DNA of 44,733 nucleotides. Origin: Nostoc sp. ATCC 43529 (GTDB taxonomy: Bacteria; Cyanobacteriota; Cyanobacteriia; Cyanobacteriales; Nostocaceae). The notes beneath the pieces were generated by a model, which worked only from the letters and a program-made list of their open reading frames with translations, was not told the origin of the DNA and ran no database searches. A program made the translations under genes and the position numbers. The stretch is taken from assembly GCA_003326205.1 (NCBI GenBank), contig LWTK01000047.1, positions 83,719 to 128,451 of the forward strand, in the 5' to 3' direction. The number at the start of each line of letters is the position of its first letter. The first letter of the stretch is position 1. This document shows positions 17,921 to 25,808 of the stretch, piece by piece.

Positions 17921-18298
17921 ATGACTCAAAAAATTCTCATTGTTGACGATGAACCCAATATCTTGATTTTGATGGAACAAGCTCTAGAAGATTTAGAAGA
18001 TGAAGGGGTTGAACTTTTAACTGCTAAAAATGGTGAAGAAGCTCTGGAAATTATTAAAACTGAAAAACCAAACCTGGTTTTTCTTGATGTGATGATGCCT
18101 AAAATGAATGGTTTGAAAGTTTGCCAGATTGTAAAACACGAACTGCAAATGACTGAGATTTATATCATAATTTTGACAGCAAAGGGACAGGAATTTGATA
18201 AACAAAAGGGAATTGAAGTTGGTGCAGACTTATATCTAACTAAACCATTTCGCCCCAAAGAAGTACTTGAAAAATCAATGGAGGTGTTGGGTTTTTGA
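17921..18298 (+). CDS. Stand-alone response regulator receiver (CheY-like)
   Basis: A 125-residue single receiver starting MTQKILIVDDEPN. Acidic pair D9/D10, phospho-acceptor D56 in LVFLDVMMPKMNG, T86 region ILTAKG and K108 in LTKPF are all present. There is no output domain, so it should act through protein contacts or a phosphorelay. The ATG at 17921 is chosen because everything upstream in frame is repeat-encoded. It is the third member of the kinase cluster and a plausible target of the hybrid kinase at 14011-17781. Confidence 0.93.
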   Translation: MTQKILIVDDEPNILILMEQALEDLEDEGVELLTAKNGEEALEIIKTEKPNLVFLDVMMPKMNGLKVCQIVKHELQMTEIYIIILTAKGQEFDKQKGIEVGADLYLTKPFRPKEVLEKSMEVLGF

Positions 18299-18489
18299 TA
18301 GCCAGATAATTCATAATTCAGAATCAATTAGTGGGAATTTAGATGCACTTCGTTGACTGCTGACGGTTAACTGTCAACTTTCTTGCGTGATAACTTCTTG
18401 GCGGTACTTTGCAACAAATACTATGTGTAAGTGAATTTTAAAACAGCGTGTGAAGCCTTAGTTAAACGAAGTTAGCCAGGGGTAGTTCA

Positions 18490-21435
18490 TCAGTCATTAC
18501 TGGCTAACGGCAAAAGCAATCGACTAACTACCCGATTATCTGGTAATTGATAAAAATTTAACTCTCCTCCTAGTTCCTGCATGAGGTTTTGGCAAATGAG
18601 CAAGTGTAAGGCTGGTGGTTGATTCAGGTTAGAGGGAGTAAGGACATCTTTGAGTGGATTGTGATTTAACTCTGTTAGTAGCTGTGGTTCGATCGCACCG
18701 TTGTGTGTAATCGACAGTTCTAAGAATGTCTGATGACCAGCCCCCACTCTCACACCGGAATCTAGCCGAAGTTCTGATGGATTTTTCTTTGCATCTGTGG
18801 GTTGATGGTCAGTTAAACGCCGACACCAAATGTCAATTCTGCCGCCGATTGGAGAACGGTTACAGGCATTAACCAACAATTCATGGATTACTAATTCAAT
18901 TTTCATGATATCGCCTGCGATCGCCATTGCCGGTTGAGCGTTGGCGTTAGGAACATTTCTCGGTAATAAACAGCTTTTTGGCGATTCTCCATCCTCAATC
19001 GGTTGTCCTAAACCATGCACGCCAATCCAGAGTTTTTGTTGTTTGAGTAAATTATCGATGCGTTCGAGCGATCGCTTTAATAAACTGGCTATGGGCATAG
19101 TTTCCCAACTCTTATGTAGTTGCCATTGCTCTAGTTTTAGCAATCCACTCATGGAGGTGGCTGTGTGGTCTAACTGTCGTAGTAGCAACTGGTAGCGCAT
19201 CTGAGCTAGTTCGTTTCCAGGAATGCCTAAATCGCGTATTTGATTGAGAGACACCGCTGTTATTCTTTGGATTTCTTCTAGGCGGCGATGTTTGTACCAG
19301 TTAAGTTGTCGTAATTCCTCGGTTGTGGACTCTAAAAGTTGATTAATGTGTTTTTGGCGACGCCACCAAGCTAATTGAGAAATCAGAGTTGCTGTCGTAT
19401 TTAGGCTTTGTTCTGACCAGCGACGCTCTTGAGTGTCTGCCAACAAAACTACACCTGTGGTTTCGTGTTCAGTATTAGTACGTAACGCCATAATAAAAAT
19501 TTGGCCTTTATCTGGCGTATTTAACCATTTCCGAGTTTCTGGTGGTAGATCGTCTACTTTCAGGGCTAGGTAACTTTCTGTATCGAGTGCCCACTGAATT
19601 AGTGCCTCATTTCGGGTCGAAATTGATGCACCAGCAAAAATTCCAAACTGGCTACTGGCTGTTACCCCAGGTATAATTTCTGCCCAATCTTCACCAGGCG
19701 ACCAAGAAAAGAGTACGGCTAGGGGACAGCCTAAAATTGTTGCTATTTGTTCTAGTACCTTAGATTCTAGATCCTTTTTTCCACCCTCGATTTTTCTGTT
19801 GTAGGATTGTGGCAAAATCTGTAGGCATCGCTCAAATGCTTGGGAAATTTTTTGCTGGTGCTGGGTGCGGTTGTGCAATTGCCACTGACGAACAATTACG
19901 CCTATTTGTTGACTTACAGCCCAGAGTAATTCTTTTTCTTGAGTTGTCCAACACCGATGGCTTTCGTGAGCGATGATTAAAATTACTGGTGGTATTTGAC
20001 CCTGGAGGCATTTACAAATAAGTAGCGATCGCGCTCCATTTTCTAACAACAAAGCACGCCAATTAAAGAAGCGTAAATCTTCATCTAAATTCTCAATTTC
20101 TACCGCTTCATTTGAACGTTGCAACAGTTGTCCATCTAATTCTTTAAGAGTATCGAGGGGAAATTTCAACGGTCGGCGATTATGGGGTTGACTTTGATAA
20201 ATAAATTGATAATTATTCTGTTCTGAGTCATACTGTAATAGCAAAAAACGGGTAGCAGCAAATCTAGCTAAAACTTTTTTGGCAGAATTTTGTAAGGTTT
20301 CCTGAAGCTCATATTCGCTATAAATACCTTGGGCAACCTGACTAGTCAGTTCAGCGTCTTCTTGAATTTGTTTGATGGTACTTTCGCTGTTTTCGTTAGG
20401 AACAATTAGCGATATTAATCCAGCTGCACCTTGGACAAAATTTTTATCTGTTTCCGTCCAAATGCGCGGTTCATTACTTTCCACTGCTAAAAAACCCAGC
20501 AAGTTTTTTTGCCAAATAATTGGAGCAGCTAAGAGCGATCGCACTTTCAAACGTTGTAGCAATTTTGCCGTAAAATGGCTTTTTAAGGAACTGCGGGCAT
20601 CACCAATGGAAACAATTTGGTTAACTGACAAAGCATAATAAAAATCGCTCAATTCTTGCACCGTCATTCCTGCTGCTGGCTGAGTACTAGAGTTAGGATC
20701 GATTTTTACAAGTTGATTGCTCATGCGACACCAAAAATAGCGTCCTTCCCGCTCAAACCAATAGATATTTGTACGGTTGGGAGAGACAAATTTATGGGTT
20801 GCTTGCACCGCTGCTTCTAGTTTTTGATTTAATTTACTCAGGTTGCGTAAATTTTCTAGCAATTCTAATAATGGCTCATCAGTTCGCTTTGCTTGCTTTT
20901 GCTGCAACTGTATTTCATGTTGATAAAGCACTGCGCCAAGTTCGCCTAAAACCATCATCAAACGTGCTTTTGCTTCCCCTGCCAGCAGGTAGCCCCAGCG
21001 TTCTGAACCTAGTAACAGCAAACCTAAGCAACGGTCTTTATAGCGAATTGGGATAATAATTGTTCCTTGAATTTGGAACTTTTCTGCAACTTTTCGCCAT
21101 TCAGCAGCGCGGGTTTCATCTCGCAAATCAGCTACCCCCAAGGGATGCTGTTCAATCACTACTTGCTCTAATAAATCCCCAGGGCTAATAACAAATTTTT
21201 GGTGTAAAAAGCTTGTGTCTTTGTTAGGAATTATACCACCTTTACCAAATAATATGTGATTTAGGCGATCGTAAAGAGCAATCCAAATTAGTTTGTAGTC
21301 AAACTGTTCTTGAAGATAAGAAATAATAATTTGAATCAGAACATCAACATCATCTTCTTCCCTGAGGCCCTGGAGGACGCGCCCCAATGAAAGGATCTGC
21401 TGTTCAGCGGCTATAGTTTTTTGCGGCTGCCCCAT
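18490..21435 (-). CDS. Multi-GAF protein with degenerate histidine-kinase ATPase
   Basis: A 981-residue soluble protein. Four GAF-like regions can be seen at about 30-175, 195-350, 365-520 and 545-690. A helical stretch follows (about 695-800) and then a region with an N box (IHELLVNACNRSPIGGRI). The usual phospho-accepting H-E/D-x-x-x-P motif is missing. The G1 box reads ITHNGAI instead of DxGxG, so ATP binding is doubtful. I read it as a kinase-derived signalling or scaffold protein. It is transcribed away from the hydrolase at 21572 and converges on the receiver gene. Confidence 0.75.
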   Translation of the reverse strand: MGQPQKTIAAEQQILSLGRVLQGLREEDDVDVLIQIIISYLQEQFDYKLIWIALYDRLNHILFGKGGIIPNKDTSFLHQKFVISPGDLLEQVVIEQHPLGVADLRDETRAAEWRKVAEKFQIQGTIIIPIRYKDRCLGLLLLGSERWGYLLAGEAKARLMMVLGELGAVLYQHEIQLQQKQAKRTDEPLLELLENLRNLSKLNQKLEAAVQATHKFVSPNRTNIYWFEREGRYFWCRMSNQLVKIDPNSSTQPAAGMTVQELSDFYYALSVNQIVSIGDARSSLKSHFTAKLLQRLKVRSLLAAPIIWQKNLLGFLAVESNEPRIWTETDKNFVQGAAGLISLIVPNENSESTIKQIQEDAELTSQVAQGIYSEYELQETLQNSAKKVLARFAATRFLLLQYDSEQNNYQFIYQSQPHNRRPLKFPLDTLKELDGQLLQRSNEAVEIENLDEDLRFFNWRALLLENGARSLLICKCLQGQIPPVILIIAHESHRCWTTQEKELLWAVSQQIGVIVRQWQLHNRTQHQQKISQAFERCLQILPQSYNRKIEGGKKDLESKVLEQIATILGCPLAVLFSWSPGEDWAEIIPGVTASSQFGIFAGASISTRNEALIQWALDTESYLALKVDDLPPETRKWLNTPDKGQIFIMALRTNTEHETTGVVLLADTQERRWSEQSLNTTATLISQLAWWRRQKHINQLLESTTEELRQLNWYKHRRLEEIQRITAVSLNQIRDLGIPGNELAQMRYQLLLRQLDHTATSMSGLLKLEQWQLHKSWETMPIASLLKRSLERIDNLLKQQKLWIGVHGLGQPIEDGESPKSCLLPRNVPNANAQPAMAIAGDIMKIELVIHELLVNACNRSPIGGRIDIWCRRLTDHQPTDAKKNPSELRLDSGVRVGAGHQTFLELSITHNGAIEPQLLTELNHNPLKDVLTPSNLNQPPALHLLICQNLMQELGGELNFYQLPDNRVVSRLLLPLASND

Positions 21436-21571
21436 CTGATTTATCGTTTTACATAACTTGTAATATATAAGATGCCCAGAAAAGCACTCTGAATAATATT
21501 GGCACAGGTATTAAACTAGTTACGAAAACAGCTATTAACAGCTTAATAGTGAAATACAAAAGGTTTTAATT

Positions 21572-22543
21572 ATGAAACAACGTAACTTTCGTACTATCGA
21601 GACAAACGGAGTTAGTCTGAGGACAGTTGTTGAGGGTGAAGGGCCTCTAGTAATTTTGCTTCACGGTTGGCCTCAATGCTGGTATTTGTGGCGTCACCAA
21701 ATCGACCCGCTTGTGGAAGCAGGCTTTAAGGTGGCTGTTCCCGACCAACGAGGTTACGGTGGCAGCGATGCCCCAGAAGAAGTCAATGCTTATGACATCA
21801 TTCATTTAACTGGAGACGTTGTTGGCATTGCTGATGCCCTTGGATATGCAACCTTCACTGTTGTCGGCCATGACTGGGGTGCGCCTGTGGCTTGGAACAC
21901 AGCATTGCTACACGAAGAACGAGTAAATGCTGTTGTTGGTATGAGTGTCCCCCACTCTCGTTACCCAGTGGGAGCATTGACACAACAAGAGAATTTTGGA
22001 GATCGGTTTTGGTACATAGTCTATTTCCAAAAGCCTGGAATTGCGGAAGCTGAATTGGAAACCGACATCCGCCGCTCACTGCGGATGATTTATGCTAGTG
22101 CTAGCGGCTCCAACGCTGAGAGAATTTTCTTCAAACCTAAGCCATCAACCTCCAGTTTTTTAGATGGGTTACTCGATTCTCACGAGCAAGCATTGGGGGT
22201 AACTCAAGAGGATCTGGATTATTATGTAGAGCAGTATAAACTCAGTGGCTTTCGTGGCGGGTTAAATTGGTATCGGAACCTTGACCGGAACATGGAAATT
22301 ACCCCTCAACTGCAAGATAAAAAGATATCCCAACCCGCATTGTTCATTGCTGGTGAAAAAGACGCGGTACTCAAGTTTCCTGGAATGAATCTCGATGAAA
22401 TGAACAATTGGGTTCCTAACTTAAAAGAAAAAATTATTATTCCTGGTGTCGGTCACTGGGTAAGCGTAGAGTCTCCCGAAGTAGTTAATGAAGCCTTACT
22501 TAGCTTCTTAAAAGATTTGCGTTCTCAAAACAAAAACCTTTAA
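21572..22543 (+). CDS. Alpha/beta hydrolase, epoxide-hydrolase-like
   Basis: A 323-residue hydrolase. HGWPQCWYLWR (31-41) gives the oxyanion HGxP motif, PDQRGYGGSD follows, and nucleophile D101 sits in VVGHDWGAPVAW, the soluble epoxide hydrolase signature (haloalkane dehalogenases share Asp). The acid is likely the Asp in GEKDAV and the base His in GVGHWV. Such enzymes open epoxides with water; the natural substrate is unknown. AAGG lies about 11 bases before the ATG. Likely monocistronic; MITE-like sequence follows. Confidence 0.88.
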   Translation: MKQRNFRTIETNGVSLRTVVEGEGPLVILLHGWPQCWYLWRHQIDPLVEAGFKVAVPDQRGYGGSDAPEEVNAYDIIHLTGDVVGIADALGYATFTVVGHDWGAPVAWNTALLHEERVNAVVGMSVPHSRYPVGALTQQENFGDRFWYIVYFQKPGIAEAELETDIRRSLRMIYASASGSNAERIFFKPKPSTSSFLDGLLDSHEQALGVTQEDLDYYVEQYKLSGFRGGLNWYRNLDRNMEITPQLQDKKISQPALFIAGEKDAVLKFPGMNLDEMNNWVPNLKEKIIIPGVGHWVSVESPEVVNEALLSFLKDLRSQNKNL

Positions 22544-22586
22544 AACCGTAACTGACTCGAAACAAATTGCTACTTGGGTGAAGTGA

Positions 22587-22606
22587 AGACGCGATGAATC
22601 GCGTCT
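22587..22606. repeat. Dispersed palindrome
   Basis: AGACGCGAT, two bases, ATCGCGTCT: a perfect 9-base stem of the GAGACGCGAT family seen in filamentous cyanobacteria. It could also end transcription of the hydrolase gene. Confidence 0.7.
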
Positions 22607-22612
22607 CTACAA

Positions 22613-22704
22613 TAGGACTTACGCAAAAACTCTCTTAAACTCTCATTCCTCTGCGAACTCTGTGCCTCTGTGGTTCGTTTTCCGTTGGCTGTGCGTAAGT
22701 CCTA
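22613..22704. mobile_element. MITE-like element with TA target duplication
   Basis: Perfect terminal inverted repeats GGACTTACGCA (22615-22625) and TGCGTAAGTCC (22692-22702) are each flanked by TA. No reading frame inside. TA duplication and short size point to a miniature element moved by an IS630/Tc1-type transposase. No transposase is present in the window. Confidence 0.7.
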
Positions 22705-22797
22705 TACAAGATGGTCTATTTGTCGCATTGTGTTTTTTAATTCGTATAAATTCAGAATTCTGACTTCTGAATTCTGAATTCTCTCTAAATAAAGCTA

Positions 22798-23937
22798 ATG
22801 GATATTTATCAATTTGCAATTCGTCCACTGTTTTTCAATCTATTAAAAGCAGACCCGGAGTGGTTACACCAGCAGACTATTCGCAGTTTGAATTGGCTAT
22901 CACAAACAGGCACTTACCCCCCTGGAAGTTGGCTAAATCATCGTCTACAACAATCTTTGTGTTTGTACGATTCACGCTTAGAACAAAATTTGTTTGGGCT
23001 AAAGTTTCCCAACCCTCTAGGTTTAGCCGCTGGGTTTGATAAAGATGGCGTTGCTGCTAACATTTGGCCTAGCCTGGGTTTTGGCTTTGCAGAATTGGGA
23101 ACTGTAACTTTTCATCCCCAGCCGGGAAATCCTCGCCCCCGTTTGTTTCGCTTGCCGTTGGATAAAGCTGCTCTCAATCGTATGGGTTTTAATAATAGCG
23201 GTGCAGCGGCAATGGCAGCAAGATTGTCACTAGAAAAACAGAAGTTAAGGTTAATACCCATAGGAATCAATTTGGGTAAATCTAAGGTAACTCCTCTGGA
23301 AGCAGCCGCACAGGATTATCTTGACAGTTTTCGCCTACTCAAGGATTTGGGAGATTATTTTGTTGTTAATGTCTCTTCCCCAAATACACCAGGACTACGA
23401 TCGCTCCAAGATGCTGCCATGCTCGGTGCCATCTTAGAATTATTACAAATAGAAAACACTGCACAAAAACCGATTTTTGTCAAGATAGCGCCAGATTTAG
23501 AATGGGAAGCGATCGCTGACATTATAACTCTTGCTAAAACCTACCAACTAGCTGGAATTATCGCCACTAATACTACTATCAGTCGCGATAAACTCAAAAC
23601 TCAGGTAATTGAGCAAACTGGGAAATCACCCCAGTCAGAAGCTGGCGGAATTAGCGGCGAACCATTGCGCGATCGCTCCACTGAAGTAATTCGTTTTATT
23701 TGGCAGCAAACTCAAGGACAAATCCCCATTATCGGTGTTGGTGGCATTTTTTCCCCAGAAGATGCCTGGGAAAAAATTATTGCTGGTGCTAGCTTAATCC
23801 AAGTTTATACAGGCTGGATTTATGAAGGCCCACTGATGGTAAGCCGAATTCTTAAAGGTTTACTTTCCCATTTAGAACAAAGCGGATTAAATTCCATCAG
23901 CGAAGCTGTGGGTTTAGAAGCAAAAAGTAAAGCTTGA
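22798..23937 (+). CDS. pyrD: Dihydroorotate dehydrogenase (quinone), class 2
   Basis: A 379-residue FMN enzyme oxidising dihydroorotate to orotate in pyrimidine synthesis, giving electrons to quinone at the membrane. The N-terminal extension (YQFAIRPLFFNLLKADPEWLH) is the class 2 membrane-contact helix pair. FMN and substrate motifs are present: GLAAGFDKDG, GFGFAELGTVT, LNRMGFNNSG, NVSSPNTPGLR (catalytic Ser of class 2) and IIGVGGIFSPEDA. Length is slightly above the family norm; the last 15 residues are not conserved. No ribosome site is obvious before the ATG, which directly follows TAAAGCTA. Confidence 0.96.
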   Translation: MDIYQFAIRPLFFNLLKADPEWLHQQTIRSLNWLSQTGTYPPGSWLNHRLQQSLCLYDSRLEQNLFGLKFPNPLGLAAGFDKDGVAANIWPSLGFGFAELGTVTFHPQPGNPRPRLFRLPLDKAALNRMGFNNSGAAAMAARLSLEKQKLRLIPIGINLGKSKVTPLEAAAQDYLDSFRLLKDLGDYFVVNVSSPNTPGLRSLQDAAMLGAILELLQIENTAQKPIFVKIAPDLEWEAIADIITLAKTYQLAGIIATNTTISRDKLKTQVIEQTGKSPQSEAGGISGEPLRDRSTEVIRFIWQQTQGQIPIIGVGGIFSPEDAWEKIIAGASLIQVYTGWIYEGPLMVSRILKGLLSHLEQSGLNSISEAVGLEAKSKA

Positions 23938-24012
23938 AACTTCTTTACCAAGAAAGGCAGAAGTACAAAGGCAGAAGCCAGAAGGAAAGAAGTATTAATA
24001 AAAACTTCAGTG

Positions 24013-24072
24013 GTGGGCATAAAGCCCACTTAAAAACAAAAATTATACCGAGACTGCTTGCAGTGAGGTATA
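24013..24072. repeat. Two small hairpins downstream of pyrD
   Basis: GTGGGC-ATAAA-GCCCAC at 24013-24029, and TATACC...GGTATA with inner ACTGC/GCAGT at about 24044-24072. They lie between the convergent pyrD and the HTH membrane-protein gene and may act as terminators; the second looks like a dispersed repeat. Confidence 0.5.
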
Positions 24073-24110
24073 AAGCGTCCTTGTTTTAATCCCACTATCC
24101 GTAAGGGTGG

Positions 24111-24172
24111 GTTGCCTCCTGCCTCCTGCCTCCTGCCTTCTGCTTCCTGCCTTTTGCCTTTTGCCTTCTTAT
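24111..24172. repeat. CTGCCTC/TTGCCTT heptamer array
   Basis: Pyrimidine-rich heptamers (GCCTCCT, GCCTTCT, GCCTTTT) directly after the stop codon of the gene ending at 24169. Confidence 0.8.
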
Positions 24173-24891
24173 TCTTCCAGAGGGAAAAACTCTTTAGTTT
24201 TTTCGGAATACGACCAGGCGATACCATCAGGGTCTCTGCTACGACTCCACTCTGGAAATTCCGGGTCATTTCGGCGTTTATAAACCGTGCTGGAATAGAC
24301 ATTTAGCCGCTTGGCTAGTTCAGATTGAATCAGAGAGCCAAAAACTAATTGTTTTTCTAGGGTTCGTGTAACTTCGTTATGGGTTGGCTGTGGGGGTGCT
24401 TCAGTTTCTGGTTCTTCCTCCTGTGCTATGGGTGGCGGTGGTGCTAAAAGCGATCGTGCAGTTTTGGTAACTGGTTGAGCAGGAAGTTGCTTGACAGGTT
24501 CACTACTGTCAAGAATATTGCCTAAAATACTGCCAGTTATAAAGTAGTAATACTGGTTGTCATCTTCAGAATTTACGATACTAGCGCCAAATTCCTGAGC
24601 TTTAGTATCTAAGTAGCGTTTTGCCGTTGTTCCAGGAAAATTACCTCTGATTGCCAAGTCCATTGGCGTCAGTTTGCCTTGATTTTCCCGAACCAACTGA
24701 TGAAAAATTGGGTTAACTCGACGAGTCCACTGTTGCCATTGATATTCCTGCCAAAGCCTGAAGCCAATTACCAGCACAATTGCTGCTAGTAAAATTCTCC
24801 ACGTGGCAACCAGGAAAATAATCAAAAACGAGAGGGGCAAAAGTATAACGAGAAAAGCCTTACCGTTACCTTCTATGGATTTTTCACTCAT
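24169..24891 (-). CDS. Membrane-anchored protein with C-terminal helix-turn-helix
   Basis: A 240-residue protein from ATG at 24891 (a TTG five codons upstream is less likely). Residues about 11-46 form one long or two short transmembrane helices. A cytoplasmic region follows with a first helix-turn-helix-like stretch (about 60-105, PMDLAIRGNFPGTTAKRYLD). A Pro/Glu-rich linker leads to a second one (about 184-208, LIQSELAKRLNVYSSTVYKRR). The family was not recognised. It may be a membrane-tethered regulator or DNA-anchoring protein. The DNA just upstream carries GGCAAA repeats at near-helical spacing, a candidate binding site. It lies 340 bases from the first Y RNA gene and is divergent from it. 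Confidence 0.65.
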   Translation of the reverse strand: MSEKSIEGNGKAFLVILLPLSFLIIFLVATWRILLAAIVLVIGFRLWQEYQWQQWTRRVNPIFHQLVRENQGKLTPMDLAIRGNFPGTTAKRYLDTKAQEFGASIVNSEDDNQYYYFITGSILGNILDSSEPVKQLPAQPVTKTARSLLAPPPPIAQEEEPETEAPPQPTHNEVTRTLEKQLVFGSLIQSELAKRLNVYSSTVYKRRNDPEFPEWSRSRDPDGIAWSYSEKTKEFFPLEE

Positions 24892-24895
24892 GCCG

Positions 24896-25061
24896 ATTTT
24901 TGCCAAGTGAATTTTGGAAAATTAATACTATCTATCTTGGCAAAAATTTGGACTTTTTTTGTATTCTTTGGCAAATTTTTTGGCAAAAACTTTTGTTGAT
25001 AAGTGTTTTAGTTACCAAAACCCGGCAAATCGAACGCTATAAGTGAAAAATCCGGCAAAAA
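24896..25061. promoter_or_regulatory. GGCAAA repeat array (candidate operator)
   Basis: GGCAAA(AA) occurs on the plus strand at 24939, 24970, 24982, 25024 and 25054 and inverted at 24896-24903. Distances from the first plus copy are 31, 43, 85 and 115 bases, mostly close to multiples of 10.5, so the copies would sit on one face of the helix. The array lies between the divergent HTH gene and the Y RNA/rsr locus. Confidence 0.45.
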
Positions 25062-25086
25062 TTGTTTGCTTGGTGTAATGAAGTGT

Positions 25087-25120
25087 GGCGATGCCTGGGT
25101 TGGGCTACGCCTACGCATCT
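25087..25120. repeat. Small dispersed repeat
   Basis: GGCGATGCC, a short spacer, then GGGCTACGCCTACGCATC. It is a known type of small dispersed palindromic repeat in Nostoc-like genomes. Confidence 0.6.
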
Positions 25121-25157
25121 GGGTACATTAATACAAATAAATTAACTTGCCAAACAC

Positions 25158-25186
25158 TTGACATTTAATACTACAAATACTACATT
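25158..25186 (+). promoter_or_regulatory. Candidate sigma-70 promoter of the Y RNA/rsr locus
   Basis: Perfect -35 box TTGACA (25158-25163), exactly 17 bases of spacer, and -10 box TACATT (25181-25186). Transcription would start near 25193, about 36 bases before the first tRNA-like RNA. No comparable promoter is visible before the second or third RNA or before rsr, which favours one common transcript. Confidence 0.5.
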
Positions 25187-25228
25187 AATAATACAAGCGA
25201 TGTTCATCAAAGAGTTAGCTTTCCTTAG

Positions 25229-25365
25229 TAGTGGATAGCTCAAATAATAGAGTGCCCACCTTGCCTGTAAAGGCCGACATATCGAGGGTTATCGCATACA
25301 TATAACTAAAACACCCTTGATACAACTTCTGGAGATGCAGGTGAAAATCCTGCTCCACTAAACCA
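25229..25365 (+). ncRNA. tRNA-mimic Y RNA A
   Basis: The ends pair as a 7-bp acceptor stem (TAGTGGA 25229-25235 with TCCACTA 25354-25360), followed by AACCA. The D-arm has stem GCTC/GAGT. The T-arm is GCAGG/CCTGC with loop TGAAAAT. In place of an anticodon arm it carries the Y core: ACC (25258-25260), TTGCCT (25261-25266), tetraloop GTAA, AGGC, bulged C (25275), GA, then GGGTTATCG (25286-25294). The altered T-loop (TGAAAAT, not TTCAAAT) suggests the mimicry is looser than in copies B and C. Expected role: binds Rsr (Ro60) and tethers or gates partner RNases. Confidence 0.75.
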
Positions 25366-25377
25366 AATTGAATTTTG

Positions 25378-25462
25378 AGTTAGGAGTTAAGAATTAGGAG
25401 TTGAAAGTTTTCAATTCAAAAATTTCAAACTCCTAACTTCTCATTCCTCACTCCTAACTTTA
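25378..25462. repeat. STRR with inverted halves between Y RNAs A and B
   Basis: TTAGGAGTTAAGAATTAGGAG on the left and its inverse (CTCCTAACTTCTCATTCC) on the right, around a TTTCAATTCAAAAATTTCAAA centre. It may form a long hairpin that separates the two RNAs or partly ends transcription. Confidence 0.75.
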
Positions 25463-25465
25463 TAT

Positions 25466-25595
25466 GTGGTGGATAGCTCAGTGGCCAGAGCGCCTAAATA
25501 TCCTTATTCACCCCTTGCCTGCAAAGGCCGACGAATTGAGGGTTATCGTTTGCCAAACGGGAGGTCGCGGGTTCAAATCCCGCTCCACTACACCA
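25466..25595 (+). ncRNA. tRNA-mimic Y RNA B
   Basis: The acceptor stem is TGGTGGA (25467-25473) with TCCACTA (25584-25590), with an extra G25466-C25591 pair, then ACCA. D-arm GCTC/GAGC has a GG-containing loop. T-arm GCGGG/CCCGC has the canonical TTCAAAT loop. The Y core is ACCC (25510-25513), TTGCCT (25515-25520), GNRA loop GCAA, AGGC, bulged C25529, GA, then GGGTTATCG (25540-25548). A perfect run of about 40 bases in the core is shared with copy C. The encoded CCA could mimic a mature tRNA end. Confidence 0.82.
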
Positions 25596-25646
25596 AATCT
25601 AGTGCTGAAATTTAAATTTTAAATTTTGAATTTTGAATTGATTCAT

Positions 25647-25772
25647 GTGGCGGGTAGCTCAGTGGTAGAGCGCTAAAACATCCTTGTTCACCCCTTGCCT
25701 GCAAAGGCCGACGAATTGAGGGTTATCGATTAGGGTTCGAGAGGTCGCAGGTTCAAATCCTGCTCCGCCACC
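25647..25772 (+). ncRNA. tRNA-mimic Y RNA C
   Basis: The acceptor stem is TGGCGGG (25648-25654) with TCCGCCA (25664 series: 25764-25770), plus G25647-C25771. D-arm GCTC/GAGC (25657-25671) has loop AGTGGTA. T-arm GCAGG/CCTGC (25747-25763) has loop TTCAAAT. The core is ACCC (25690-25693), TTGCCT (25695-25700), GCAA, AGGC, bulged C25709, GA, GGGTTATCG (25720-25728). CTAA (25673-25676) can pair with TTAG (25730-25733) to join core and tRNA body. No full CCA is encoded. The 3' end is 36 bases before the rsr start codon. Confidence 0.83.
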
Positions 25773-25780
25773 TTTCATTT

Positions 25781-25800
25781 TTGCCTGCAAAGGCCGGGAG
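25781..25800 (+). promoter_or_regulatory. Ro60-binding-like hairpin in the rsr leader
   Basis: TTGCCT (25781-25786), GCAA loop, AGGC (25791-25794), bulged C25795 and GG (pairing with TT as wobble) reproduce the inner helix of the adjacent Y RNAs. It is directly followed by GAG, so the Shine-Dalgarno GGGAG (25796-25800) is partly inside the helix. ATG is at 25809. If Rsr binds here it would block its own translation. Confidence 0.6.
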
Positions 25801-25808
25801 ATGAAGCG

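Noticed and set aside
25229..25772. Genuine tRNA genes interrupted by introns
   Set aside because: The D- and T-arms look like tRNA, but no anticodon stem-loop can be restored by removing the insert, the inserted core is conserved among all copies, and it lacks group I intron features. The neighbouring rsr gene favours Y RNAs.
25466..25772. CRISPR-like direct repeat (about 40 bases shared by RNAs B and C)
   Set aside because: The shared piece is the Y core inside two larger structured RNAs; there are no regular spacers and no cas genes.
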